DNA from: Clostridiales bacterium
GTDB lineage: Bacteria; Bacillota; Clostridia; Lachnospirales; Lachnospiraceae
DNA length: 6,058 nucleotides
Assembly: GCA_021204765.1 (NCBI GenBank)
Contig: JAJPYU010000051.1
Coordinates: 1-6,058, forward strand
Direction of reading: 5' to 3'
Part shown: in pieces, positions 1-6,058 of the stretch
Layout: the number at the start of each line of letters is the position of its first letter
Numbering within the stretch: position 1 is the stretch's first letter
The notes under the pieces: generated by a model
Databases searched by the model: none
Seen by the model: the letters and a program-made list of their open reading frames with translations, nothing else
What the model was told of the DNA's origin: nothing
Translations under genes and position numbers: made by a program

Positions 1-17
1 CCTGCCGTACCGATATA

Positions 18-590
18 CTAGTACTTTTTCCTGTTATATTTATTCATGGCGGCGTCTGTCTCACCTTTCACCATCATAGCCACTGCTGCAGCCGCATCCC
101 CGGCAGCCTCGTCCACACGCTCTCTCTCGGACTTTGAGAAATGGCCAAGGACATGCTTTACCAGATCCGTGCCTTCCGGCTTCCCGCCGACTCCGATCCT
201 CACCCGCGGAAACTCGTCGCTGTGGGTCCTGGCTATGATATCTTTCATGCCGTTGTGGCCCCCGGCGCTGCCGGACTTCCGGATCCGCAGGTTCCCGCAG
301 GCCAGGTAAATGTCATCACAGATCACTATAAGATCATGAGCGGTGTCAAGCCCATAGGACTTTATGAGGCGGCTTACGCTCTCCCCGCTCAGGTTCATGT
401 AAGTCTGGGGCTTCGCCAGTATGACTTTTTCGTCTTCTATGAGGCCTTTGCCGACAAAGGCCCTGCCTCGCCGCTTCGTCACAGATATGTCGTATTTCTC
501 CGCCAGGACATCTATGGTGTCAAAACCCACATTGTGGCGGGTTCCCTTATATTTGTCACCGGGATTTCCCAGTCCCACTATCAGGTACAT
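18..590 (-). CDS. pth: Peptidyl-tRNA hydrolase (Pth), complete
   Basis: A cytosolic hydrolase that cleaves the ester bond of peptidyl-tRNAs dropped from stalled ribosomes, recycling the tRNA. The 190-residue protein has the usual bacterial length. It opens with GLGNPG (residues 6-11, Asn9), followed by TRHNVG with the catalytic His19, KPQTYMNLSG (60-69, Asn66), a DD pair at 92-93 in the position of the catalytic Asp, and GGHNG (110-114, Asn113). All substrate-binding residues of the family are therefore present. The ATG is preceded by AAAGGAGG on the minus strand (598-605) with 7 nt spacing, so the start is secure. The gene is divergent from murC. Only 17 bases lie beyond its stop, so its downstream neighbour cannot be seen. 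In the family's usual active-site stretch a His precedes the Asp; here it is Cys91, a minor variation. Identification is very firm. Confidence 0.97.
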   Translation of the reverse strand: MYLIVGLGNPGDKYKGTRHNVGFDTIDVLAEKYDISVTKRRGRAFVGKGLIEDEKVILAKPQTYMNLSGESVSRLIKSYGLDTAHDLIVICDDIYLACGNLRIRKSGSAGGHNGMKDIIARTHSDEFPRVRIGVGGKPEGTDLVKHVLGHFSKSERERVDEAAGDAAAAVAMMVKGETDAAMNKYNRKKY

Positions 591-671
591 GGAAGTTCCT
601 CCTTTATAACGCCGCTTAGGCTCCCGACATCCGTAAAGGGGCTGTATGCGGATGCGGAAGCAAGCATTAGC

Positions 672-700
672 ATTGTAACACGGCGGGACATGCGGCGCAA
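672..700 (-). promoter_or_regulatory. Candidate sigma-A promoter for pth
   Basis: Read on the minus strand: a -35-like TTGCGC (695-700), a 17-bp spacer, then TACAAT (672-677) preceded by TGT, which gives an extended -10 element. The -10 matches consensus at 5 of 6 positions; the -35 only at TTG. The start of transcription would fall near 665, leaving a leader of about 75 nt before the pth ATG. This is inference from spacing and hexamers alone. Confidence 0.5.
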
Positions 701-710
701 CACCGGAGAC

Positions 711-738
711 TTTACATTTTTTGGATTTTTGGTATACT
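711..738 (+). promoter_or_regulatory. Candidate sigma-A promoter for murC
   Basis: TTTACA (711-716), a 16-bp spacer, then TATACT (733-738) with TGG immediately upstream (extended -10). Each hexamer matches consensus at 5 of 6 positions, making this the best promoter in the divergent spacer. Transcription would start near 745, giving murC a leader of about 90 nt. Its -35 lies only 10 bp from the -35 of the opposing pth promoter, so the two may compete for polymerase. Confidence 0.6.
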
Positions 739-820
739 GTAGCATAAAGATTGTGATCGCGAATGTTTTCAGGAGTGCGGGGCGTGAAATGCGAAGCACT
801 CTGTGTGCTGCATTATACAC

Positions 821-826
821 CGGAGG
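821..826 (+). promoter_or_regulatory. Ribosome binding site deciding the murC start
   Basis: CGGAGG sits 9 nt before the ATG at 836. An in-frame GTG at 803 would add 11 residues (beginning with Met-Cys-Cys) but has no purine-rich site in front of it, and it would place the ribosome binding site inside the coding region. The ATG at 836 is therefore preferred. Confidence 0.8.
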
Positions 827-835
827 CATCATATC

Positions 836-2218
836 ATGTACAGTATAGATTTTAATCACCCCATCCATATTTATTTCATCGGTATAGGCGGCATCAGTAT
901 GAGCGGCCTGGCTGAAGTGGTATTAAAGGAGGGCTTCACGGTCTCAGGCTCTGATAACAGGGTCTCAGACCTGACAAAGCGGCTGGAAGATGATGGGGCG
1001 GAGATATATATAGGCCAGAAGGCGGAAAATATCACTGATGACATCGATCTCGTAGTCTACACCGCCGCCATCCACCCCGACAACCCGGAATGGCAGGCGG
1101 CCGTGAATGCAGGCATACCCATGCTCAGCCGGGCAGAGTTCCTCGGGCAGCTTATGGACAATTACCCCGAATCCGCAGCTGTGGCCGGCACCCACGGCAA
1201 GACTACCACCACCTCCATGATAGCCCACATCATGCTGGCGGCAGAATGCGACCCCACTGTCTCAGTGGGCGGGATGCTTTCCGCCATAGGCGGGAATATC
1301 CGGGTCGGAGGCTCTGGGAATTTCCTCACCGAAGCCTGCGAGTACACCAACAGTTTTCTTAATTTCCATGCCAAATATACAGTCATATTGAATATAGAAG
1401 AAGACCACATGGATTTCTTCAGGGATATAGACGATATCCGCCATTCCTTTGCCCTTTTCGCGGCGAATACAAAAGATGACGGCGTACTGATAATAAATTC
1501 TGCCATCGACCGGCCGGAGGAGATCATAGCTGCGGCTCATGTCTCCGCTGTTACATTCGGTCTTTCCGGCACTGAGGACTACTCCCTTACGGAGCTGGCC
1601 TATGACAGAATGGGCTGCGCCTCCTTCATCTGCCTGGATCATGGGAAAAAGGGTGAGTACATCTCGCTTCAGGTGCCGGGCTCCCACAACGTGGTGAACG
1701 CCCTGGCCGCCATTGCCTGTGCGAAAGAAGCCGGCTTTGATTCCTCCGCCATCACCCATGGGCTCCACTCTTTCGGCGGCACCGCCCGGCGCTTCGAATT
1801 CAAAGGCCGCTATCACGAAGCCGATGTCATAGACGACTATGCCCATCACCCGACTGAGATACGGGCAACTCTCACCGCTGCACAGAACATGGCTCATGAG
1901 CGCATTATCTGCGTCTTCCAGCCCCACACTTATTCCCGGACAAAGGCTTTCTGGAACGAGTTCGCCGACGCCCTCTCACTGGCAGACATAGTGGTGCTGG
2001 CCGATGTCTACGCTGCCAGGGAGACTGACACTCTGGGAGTGGACTGCGCCGACCTGGCAAGGGACATAGCCGGACGCGGCACTGAGAGCTATTATTTCCC
2101 GGGTTTCCCTGAGATAGAAAAATTTCTCTCAAAAAAAATTATGAACGGCGACCTGTTGATAACTATGGGTGCGGGGGATGTGTACCTTATCGGGGAATCC
2201 CTGCTGGGTGAAAATTGA
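836..2218 (+). CDS. murC: UDP-N-acetylmuramate--L-alanine ligase (MurC)
   Basis: A cytosolic ATP-dependent Mur ligase that adds L-alanine to UDP-MurNAc, the first step of the peptidoglycan peptide stem. From the ATG at 836 it is 460 residues, normal for MurC. An N-terminal UDP-binding domain starts with GIGGISMSGLA (16-26), whose short GxGG form favours MurC over MurD/E/F. The central ATPase domain has the P-loop GTHGKTTTT (118-126, Lys122), EACEY (166-170), EEDHMDFF from 188 (His191) and PGSHNVVNA (281-289). The C-terminal domain carries DDYAHHPTE (333-341) and FQPHTYSRT (361-369), both hallmark MurC sequences. No frameshift or missing key residue is seen. It is divergent from pth and lies 122 bp before the primosome genes. 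I see no convincing terminator after its stop, so some read-through into the next unit is possible. Confidence 0.97.
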   Translation: MYSIDFNHPIHIYFIGIGGISMSGLAEVVLKEGFTVSGSDNRVSDLTKRLEDDGAEIYIGQKAENITDDIDLVVYTAAIHPDNPEWQAAVNAGIPMLSRAEFLGQLMDNYPESAAVAGTHGKTTTTSMIAHIMLAAECDPTVSVGGMLSAIGGNIRVGGSGNFLTEACEYTNSFLNFHAKYTVILNIEEDHMDFFRDIDDIRHSFALFAANTKDDGVLIINSAIDRPEEIIAAAHVSAVTFGLSGTEDYSLTELAYDRMGCASFICLDHGKKGEYISLQVPGSHNVVNALAAIACAKEAGFDSSAITHGLHSFGGTARRFEFKGRYHEADVIDDYAHHPTEIRATLTAAQNMAHERIICVFQPHTYSRTKAFWNEFADALSLADIVVLADVYAARETDTLGVDCADLARDIAGRGTESYYFPGFPEIEKFLSKKIMNGDLLITMGAGDVYLIGESLLGEN

Positions 2219-2286
2219 TACCACATGAACAGCTTTTCCCCATGGTTTTCCACAAATATCCCCTGTTTTCTGTTGGTATCTTTTTC

Positions 2287-2315
2287 TTCTCATTTCATTT
2301 TCGCTGTGCTATACT
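2287..2315 (+). promoter_or_regulatory. Candidate sigma-A promoter for the primosome-prs unit
   Basis: TTCTCA (2287-2292), a 17-bp spacer and TATACT (2310-2315). The -35 matches consensus at 4 of 6 positions and the -10 at 5 of 6. Transcription would start near 2322, only about 20 nt before the ATG at 2341. The upstream 122-bp spacer is otherwise pyrimidine-rich on the plus strand. Its fit to the chosen start supports both calls, but it has not been tested. Confidence 0.5.
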
Positions 2316-2340
2316 CTTGATGCGAAAGAGAGAGATAAAT

Positions 2341-3381
2341 ATGGCAGGAATTACTTTGTACAACGAGCAGCCCCTTGCGGCTACCTGTGTACCCAACCTT
2401 TTTATAGATGAATACATGACCAGAGCCAATGGGGATTACGTGAAGATATACCTGTATCTGCTGCGCAGCATCAATCTCCTGGACTGCAGCTTTTCACTGT
2501 CCCGGATAGCGGATCATTTCGACTGCACCGAACGGGATATTCTCCGCGCCTTAAAATACTGGGAGAAGAAAAAGCTCTTCCGCCTGGAGTATGAAGAGGG
2601 CGGCAGTCTCTCCGGCATCTGTTTCTTAAACGACGCCCACGATGACATCAGCGCCGAAAATGACAGCCCCAAAGACCTGGCTGACCGCTTTATTGCGGCC
2701 TCCCGGAAGCGGGAGCCCGATCCTGACCGCATGAAAGAATTTACTAAGCAGGAGGATATCCGTGAGCTCATTTTTATAACTGAGCAGTATCTGGGCCGCA
2801 CTTTAAACCAGACGGATCTCTCCACTATTTTCTCCTGGTATGACGAATTGCATTTCCCTGAGGAGCTTATAGAGTTCCTCATTGAGACCTGCGTCTCCGG
2901 CGGCCACACCAGCCTCCGCTATATGCAGCGTGTCGCTGAGGACTATGCCGCGAAGGGTATCACTTCCGTGGAGCAGGCCAGGGACTACGCCGGATCCAGT
3001 TCAGCCCTCGCCCATGCCGTCATGAAAGCTTTCGGCATCCGCGGACGCAATCTGGTTCCTTCTGAGACCGATTATATAGAGACATGGTCTGCCAGATACG
3101 CTTTCTCCACAGAGATGATAAGCGAGGCCTGTGCCCGCACCATGAATACCATCCACGAGGCCAGCTTCAGTTACGCGAATTCCATCCTGGAGCGCTGGTA
3201 TCGCGCAGGAATCAGGACCATGGAAGACGTGAAAAAGGCCGATGAGGCTCACCGGGCGTCCACCCGGAAGACCAGGCATTCCCAGACCATACAGGCTGCC
3301 AGCCGCTTCGCTAATTTCCAGCAGCGGGAGAATGACTACGAGGAGATCCAGAACCAGTTGATAAGGAAATCCTTCCAGTAG
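2341..3381 (+). CDS. DnaD/DnaB-domain primosome (helicase co-loader) protein
   Basis: A replication-initiation or restart protein of the Firmicutes DnaD/DnaB group; members bind DNA and help bring the helicase and its loader to origins or stalled forks. From the ATG at 2341 it has 346 residues. Residues about 18-95 look like a winged-helix domain (a YLYLLRSI helix, then SLSRIADHF and ERDILRALKYWEKKKLF). After a charged linker (about 100-135) come two DnaD-like (DnaB_2) domains, about 138-217 and 222-305. The second has the family's YxxxIxxxW motif (Tyr278, Ile282, Trp286); the first has the weaker Tyr194, Val198, Tyr202. The tail (about 306-346) is basic then mixed-charge. One winged helix plus two such domains recalls Bacillus DnaB more than DnaD (one copy), although at 346 residues it is clearly shorter than that protein. 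The open frame runs back to 2215 and has another ATG at 2320, but the promoter candidate and a GAGAGAG stretch before 2341 favour the later start; that ribosome binding site is weak. The adjacent DnaI-like gene supports the role. Confidence 0.88.
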   Translation: MAGITLYNEQPLAATCVPNLFIDEYMTRANGDYVKIYLYLLRSINLLDCSFSLSRIADHFDCTERDILRALKYWEKKKLFRLEYEEGGSLSGICFLNDAHDDISAENDSPKDLADRFIAASRKREPDPDRMKEFTKQEDIRELIFITEQYLGRTLNQTDLSTIFSWYDELHFPEELIEFLIETCVSGGHTSLRYMQRVAEDYAAKGITSVEQARDYAGSSSALAHAVMKAFGIRGRNLVPSETDYIETWSARYAFSTEMISEACARTMNTIHEASFSYANSILERWYRAGIRTMEDVKKADEAHRASTRKTRHSQTIQAASRFANFQQRENDYEEIQNQLIRKSFQ

Positions 3382-3392
3382 GGGGAAAGACT

Positions 3393-4385
3393 ATGGCACT
3401 GTCAAACACGCAGTACGATGAGATCATGGAAGCCTACCAGGCCAGGCAGCTTGAAAGGCAGCGGCTAATCACCGAAAGAAGGATCGAAGTCTGCGCAAAG
3501 GCCCCCCGGCTTGCCGACATAGACTCTGAAATTGCGCATCTGGCAGTGAGTAAGGCCAAAGGGCTCCTGACCGCTTCCCCGGCAGGCAGCGGCGAGGCTG
3601 CGGCAGACAGCTTCGCCGAAGAAGCCGCCTCCCTTACAGCCGAAAAAAAGGACATCCTGAGAAGCATGGGCTATCCGGCGGATTACCTTGATCCCCCATA
3701 CCACTGCCGGGATTGCAGGGATACCGGCTATATCGGCACTGAGCGCTGCCACTGCTTTAAGCAGGCAGCCACTGAGCTTATATGGTCCGAGTCCAATCTG
3801 ACTGCGGCACTGGGAGATGAGTGTTTCGAGAATTTTTCACTCGGCTATTACTCAGATGATATCTTTGATATGGGAACGGATATCTCCTCACTGGATGCGG
3901 CCAGGAATGCCTACGCCAAATGCCTGCGCTTTACCGAGGACTTTGATTCATCCGCACAGAACATATTTTTATTCGGGGATACCGGCGTGGGGAAGACTTA
4001 TCTCTCCAACTGTATCGCGGGACGGCTCCTGGCCACAGGCCACTCTGTCGTCTATTTTTCTGCCAGCCGGCTATTTGATGTGCTGGCAGACAGGGAGTTC
4101 CGCCACACTGCCGCGGCGGAGACAGATTACAAAAGCATACTGGAATGTGATCTATTGATCATCGATGACCTGGGAACGGAAATGACCAACTCATTTACCC
4201 TTTCCCGGTTTTTTGTCTGCTTAAACGAGAGACTGCTGGCAGAAAAATCCACAGTAATCTCCAGCAATCTGGACTTGCAGCAGATATCAGCAATATACTC
4301 GGAACGCATCTTTTCCAGGATCATCAGCAATTTCACCCTGCTCCACCTCTTTGGGAAAGATATCCGGGTTCAGAAAAATTTTTAA
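3393..4385 (+). CDS. DnaI/DnaC-type AAA+ helicase loader ATPase
   Basis: A predicted cytosolic AAA+ ATPase that loads the replicative hexameric helicase. It has 330 residues. Residues 1-100 are helical and charged, probably the helicase-binding part. A cysteine cluster, CRDC (105-108) followed by CHC (119-121), resembles the zinc-binding segment of DnaI-type loaders. The ATPase core has Walker A GDTGVGKT (195-202, Lys201), Walker B LLIIDD (254-259), a sensor-1-like SSN (290-292), and an ERIFSRI segment (304-310) where the loader family carries its arginine finger. IstB transposition ATPases share this core, but the N-terminal Cys cluster and the neighbouring DnaD/DnaB gene argue for a loader, and no transposase is nearby. 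It starts 11 bp after the upstream stop with an AGGGGGA ribosome binding site (3380-3386) that overlaps that stop, so translation is probably coupled. The family call is firm; the exact DnaI equivalence is inferred. Confidence 0.92.
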   Translation: MALSNTQYDEIMEAYQARQLERQRLITERRIEVCAKAPRLADIDSEIAHLAVSKAKGLLTASPAGSGEAAADSFAEEAASLTAEKKDILRSMGYPADYLDPPYHCRDCRDTGYIGTERCHCFKQAATELIWSESNLTAALGDECFENFSLGYYSDDIFDMGTDISSLDAARNAYAKCLRFTEDFDSSAQNIFLFGDTGVGKTYLSNCIAGRLLATGHSVVYFSASRLFDVLADREFRHTAAAETDYKSILECDLLIIDDLGTEMTNSFTLSRFFVCLNERLLAEKSTVISSNLDLQQISAIYSERIFSRIISNFTLLHLFGKDIRVQKNF

Positions 4386-4400
4386 GGAGGGGCATTTCCG

Positions 4401-5621
4401 ATGCATGACGACAAACGAAATCTGGATTCCATACCTGAGGGGCCTTTGGGTATCATCCCCCTGGCCAGCTGTGCGGACATAGGCGAGGCGATAGACAGAC
4501 ATCTGGTCAGATGGAGATGCGCACGCCAGCATGAGCACGAGAATGATATCACTTTCCGGGGCTATATGCGTGACTCCTACGTCATAAACGCGGCCTGCGC
4601 CCGTTTCGGCAGCGGCGAGGCAAAAGGGCGCATCGACCAGAGTATCCGCAATTATGACCTGTATATCATGGTAGACGTGACCAATTACAGCATGACATAC
4701 AAGCTCTGCGGCCAGGTAAACCGCATGTCCCCCGATGATCACTTTCAGGATCTGAAGCGTGTCATCGCCGCCACCTGCGGCAAGGCCGGGCGTATCACAG
4801 TCATCATGCCTTTTTTGTATGAAAGCCGCCAGCACCGCCGCACGGCAAGAGAGTCCCTGGACTGCGCCATGGCCTTACAGGAGCTTATAAATATGGGGGT
4901 GGACAATATCATCACCTTTGATGCGCACGATCCCAGAGTGCAGAACGCCATCCCTTTAAACGGATTCGACACAGTGACTCCCTTCTATCAGTTTGTGAAA
5001 GGCATCCTGGGAACCTGTGACGACCTGACCGTTGATAAGGATCACCTGATGATCATCAGCCCTGATGAGGGTGCCACCGAGAGGGCAGTCTTCATGGCCA
5101 GCGTCCTGGGTGTTGAAATGGGAATGTTCTACAAGCGCCGGGATTACAGCCGGGTGGTAGACGGCATGAACCCCATAGTGGCCCATGAATTCCTGGGATC
5201 CTCCCTTGAGGGCAAGGATGTCTGGGTGCTGGATGATATGATCTCTTCCGGCGGCAGCATGATAGACGTGGCCAGGGAGTTAAAAAAGCGCCATGCGGGA
5301 AGGATTTTCGTTATCGCCACTTTCGGCCTCTTCACCAGCGGCATGGAGAAGTTCGATAAAGCAGTGGATGAGGGGCTCATATACAAGGTGGTCTCCACAA
5401 ATCTGACCTACCAGTCACCTGAACTTTTATCCAGGGATTACTTTATCAGCTGCGACATGAGCAAGTATATCGCCTACATCATTGATACCTTAAATCACAA
5501 CGCGTCCATCAGCGACCTCTTAGATCCCTATAACAGGATCAGGGTCCTGGTACAGGCCTACAATGAAAACCGGCAATTGGATGAGATAAATGAAGTCGAA
5601 AACGTGTCCGATGGAATATGA
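4401..5621 (+). CDS. prs: Ribose-phosphate pyrophosphokinase (PRPP synthetase), long form
   Basis: Makes 5-phosphoribosyl-1-pyrophosphate from ribose 5-phosphate and ATP for purine, pyrimidine, NAD, histidine and tryptophan synthesis. At 406 residues it exceeds the classical enzyme (about 315). Aligned by eye: RFGSGE (68-73) matches the ATP-loop RFSDGE; PFLYESRQHRR (137-147) matches PYYGYARQDRK and keeps Arg-Gln (143-144); FDAHD (173-177) matches the catalytic DLHA and keeps His176; SPDEG (220-224) matches SPDHG; YKRRD (244-248) is the flexible-loop KRR; and LDDMISSGGS (277-286) is the ribose-phosphate loop, usually DDxIDTAGT. The extra length is roughly 25 residues before the ATP loop, about 15 around 95-115, and a tail after about 376. 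The ATG is preceded by AAGGAGG (4384-4390, 10 nt spacing), which overlaps the upstream stop. A Prs family member is certain; the altered loops leave kinetics and regulation open. Confidence 0.94.
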   Translation: MHDDKRNLDSIPEGPLGIIPLASCADIGEAIDRHLVRWRCARQHEHENDITFRGYMRDSYVINAACARFGSGEAKGRIDQSIRNYDLYIMVDVTNYSMTYKLCGQVNRMSPDDHFQDLKRVIAATCGKAGRITVIMPFLYESRQHRRTARESLDCAMALQELINMGVDNIITFDAHDPRVQNAIPLNGFDTVTPFYQFVKGILGTCDDLTVDKDHLMIISPDEGATERAVFMASVLGVEMGMFYKRRDYSRVVDGMNPIVAHEFLGSSLEGKDVWVLDDMISSGGSMIDVARELKKRHAGRIFVIATFGLFTSGMEKFDKAVDEGLIYKVVSTNLTYQSPELLSRDYFISCDMSKYIAYIIDTLNHNASISDLLDPYNRIRVLVQAYNENRQLDEINEVENVSDGI

Positions 5622-5696
5622 GCGATAAAGCGGAAAAAAGACCGGCATCATCCATGCTTGCATTGAAATGATGTTGGTTTATTGGCACTCAAATCT

Positions 5697-5728
5697 AAAA
5701 GCGCCGGGTCATCTGACCCGGTGCTTTT
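5697..5728. terminator. Bidirectional intrinsic terminator between prs and the HPr-like gene
   Basis: A near-perfect inverted repeat, arms 5697-5711 and 5714-5728, with 14 Watson-Crick pairs and one G-U wobble. The GC-rich core is CCGGGTCA/TGACCCGG. The A-run of one arm and T-run of the other give a U-tract in either direction: CTTTTGT on the plus strand and CTTTTAGATTT on the minus strand. It lies 75 bp after the prs stop and 35 bp beyond the stop of the convergent gene, so it plausibly ends both transcripts. Confidence 0.92.
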
Positions 5729-5763
5729 GTAATACTTTAAATACTGGTGCCGGCGGACATCCA

Positions 5764-6021
5764 TCAGGCCTCACAGAGCAGAAACTCCGTCATGGCATTC
5801 ACTGCCGCCTGCTCATCATCCCCGGTGGCCTCCACCGCAATACTCTTGCCGCCGGAGGGACTGAAAGCCATGATACCCATGATGCTCTTGGCATTCACTC
5901 TATGGGAATCATCCGCCAGGATAATGGTGCTGGAAAACTGGCACGCAACTCTCACCAGCTCCGCAACAGGATTGTCGTAAGTCTTAACGATGTCCTTAAT
6001 CACAACCTCTTGTCTGCTCAT
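5764..6021 (-). CDS. HPr-family protein with Tyr at the His15 site (Crh-like)
   Basis: A small cytosolic protein with the HPr fold. True HPr passes phosphate from Enzyme I to sugar-specific PTS components through His15, and in Firmicutes is also phosphorylated on Ser46 by HPr kinase to work with CcpA. This 85-residue protein has normal HPr length and aligns without gaps. VNAKSIMGIM (42-51) is almost identical to the classical Ser46 region, and GDDEQAAVNAM (67-77) matches the C-terminal helix. The active-site segment normally reading GxHARPA is KTYDNPV (13-19): Tyr15 replaces His15 and Asn17 replaces Arg17, while Pro18 and Ser46 remain. It should therefore not carry PTS phosphate at position 15, resembling Bacillus Crh (Gln15, Ser46 kept). 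The ATG has GGAGGT upstream (6032-6037, 10 nt spacing) and an in-frame stop lies just beyond. It is convergent with prs and shares its terminator; its promoter lies mostly outside the window. The HPr-family call is firm; a regulatory role is inference. Confidence 0.9.
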   Translation of the reverse strand: MSRQEVVIKDIVKTYDNPVAELVRVACQFSSTIILADDSHRVNAKSIMGIMAFSPSGGKSIAVEATGDDEQAAVNAMTEFLLCEA

Positions 6022-6058
6022 TGCTTCCTCTACCTCCGATTTAGTACTCTATTCACTC

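Noticed and set aside
803..835. GTG at 803 as the murC start, adding 11 residues
   Set aside because: There is no ribosome binding site upstream of it, whereas CGGAGG lies 9 nt before the ATG at 836, and MurC proteins usually begin close to the GIGG motif.
141..848. A 235-codon plus-strand open frame antisense to pth and crossing the divergent spacer
   Set aside because: It overlaps the well-supported pth on the other strand, crosses the promoter region, has no ribosome binding site and gives no recognisable protein.
763..855. A 30-codon open frame in the murC leader overlapping the murC start, a possible leader peptide
   Set aside because: It has no Shine-Dalgarno site, no run of regulatory codons and an undistinguished composition, so it is most likely chance.
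1262..1927. A 221-codon minus-strand open frame inside murC
   Set aside because: It is the antisense shadow of conserved MurC coding sequence, with no ribosome binding site or family motif.
3393..4385. IstB-like transposon ATPase as an alternative reading of the AAA+ gene
   Set aside because: There is no transposase or terminal repeats nearby. The N-terminal cysteine cluster and the adjacent DnaD/DnaB-type gene fit a helicase loader.
4287..4835. A 182-codon minus-strand open frame spanning the loader-prs junction
   Set aside because: It is antisense to two well-supported genes and shows no family resemblance.
5646..5673. CATCAT...ATGATG inverted repeat with an inner ATGC/GCAT after prs, a possible extra terminator
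   Set aside because: The stem is interrupted and AT-rich and is not followed by a clean U-tract; the strong terminator at 5697-5728 explains transcript ending better.

Overview
This window looks like an ordinary chromosomal housekeeping segment of a low-to-moderate-GC Gram-positive bacterium. It is most likely a member of the Clostridia, and my best guess is a Lachnospiraceae-like lineage. The reasons are strong AGGAGG-type ribosome binding sites, sigma-A-like promoter hexamers, a DnaD/DnaB-domain protein next to a DnaI/DnaC-type AAA+ protein, an elongated PRPP synthetase, and an HPr-family protein that keeps the Ser46 region. Base composition looks slightly above 50% GC by eye. I see no phage, transposon, CRISPR, rRNA or tRNA signal, and no gene-free stretch longer than 300 bases.

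Layout. At the left edge, pth (peptidyl-tRNA hydrolase) is on the minus strand and complete. A 245-bp divergent spacer (591-835) separates it from murC (UDP-N-acetylmuramate--L-alanine ligase) on the plus strand. The spacer holds two back-to-back promoter candidates, one firing each way. After murC, a 122-bp gap (2219-2340) contains a good promoter candidate and one near-consensus DnaA box. Three tightly packed plus-strand genes follow: a DnaD/DnaB-type primosome protein (2341-3381), a DnaI/DnaC-type helicase loader ATPase (3393-4385), and a long-form ribose-phosphate pyrophosphokinase, prs (4401-5621). The gaps are 11 and 15 bp, and the prs ribosome binding site overlaps the upstream stop codon. 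These three are probably one transcription unit. A strong, probably bidirectional intrinsic terminator (5697-5728) closes it and also serves the convergent minus-strand gene at the right edge (5764-6021). That gene encodes a small HPr-family protein.

How the genes work together. The replication pair resembles the Bacillus dnaB-dnaI arrangement: a co-loader with two DnaD-like C-terminal domains beside the AAA+ loader that puts the replicative helicase on DNA. Prs supplies PRPP for nucleotide synthesis, so the unit joins replication initiation to nucleotide supply. MurC starts the peptide stem of peptidoglycan and Pth recycles peptidyl-tRNA.

The most notable points are these. (1) The HPr-like protein has Tyr in place of the phosphorylatable His15 and Asn in place of Arg17, but keeps Ser46, which recalls Crh, a regulatory-only HPr paralogue. 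(2) The PRPP synthetase is about 90 residues longer than the classical enzyme and has altered ATP- and PRPP-binding loop residues. No clearly undescribed multi-gene system is visible.
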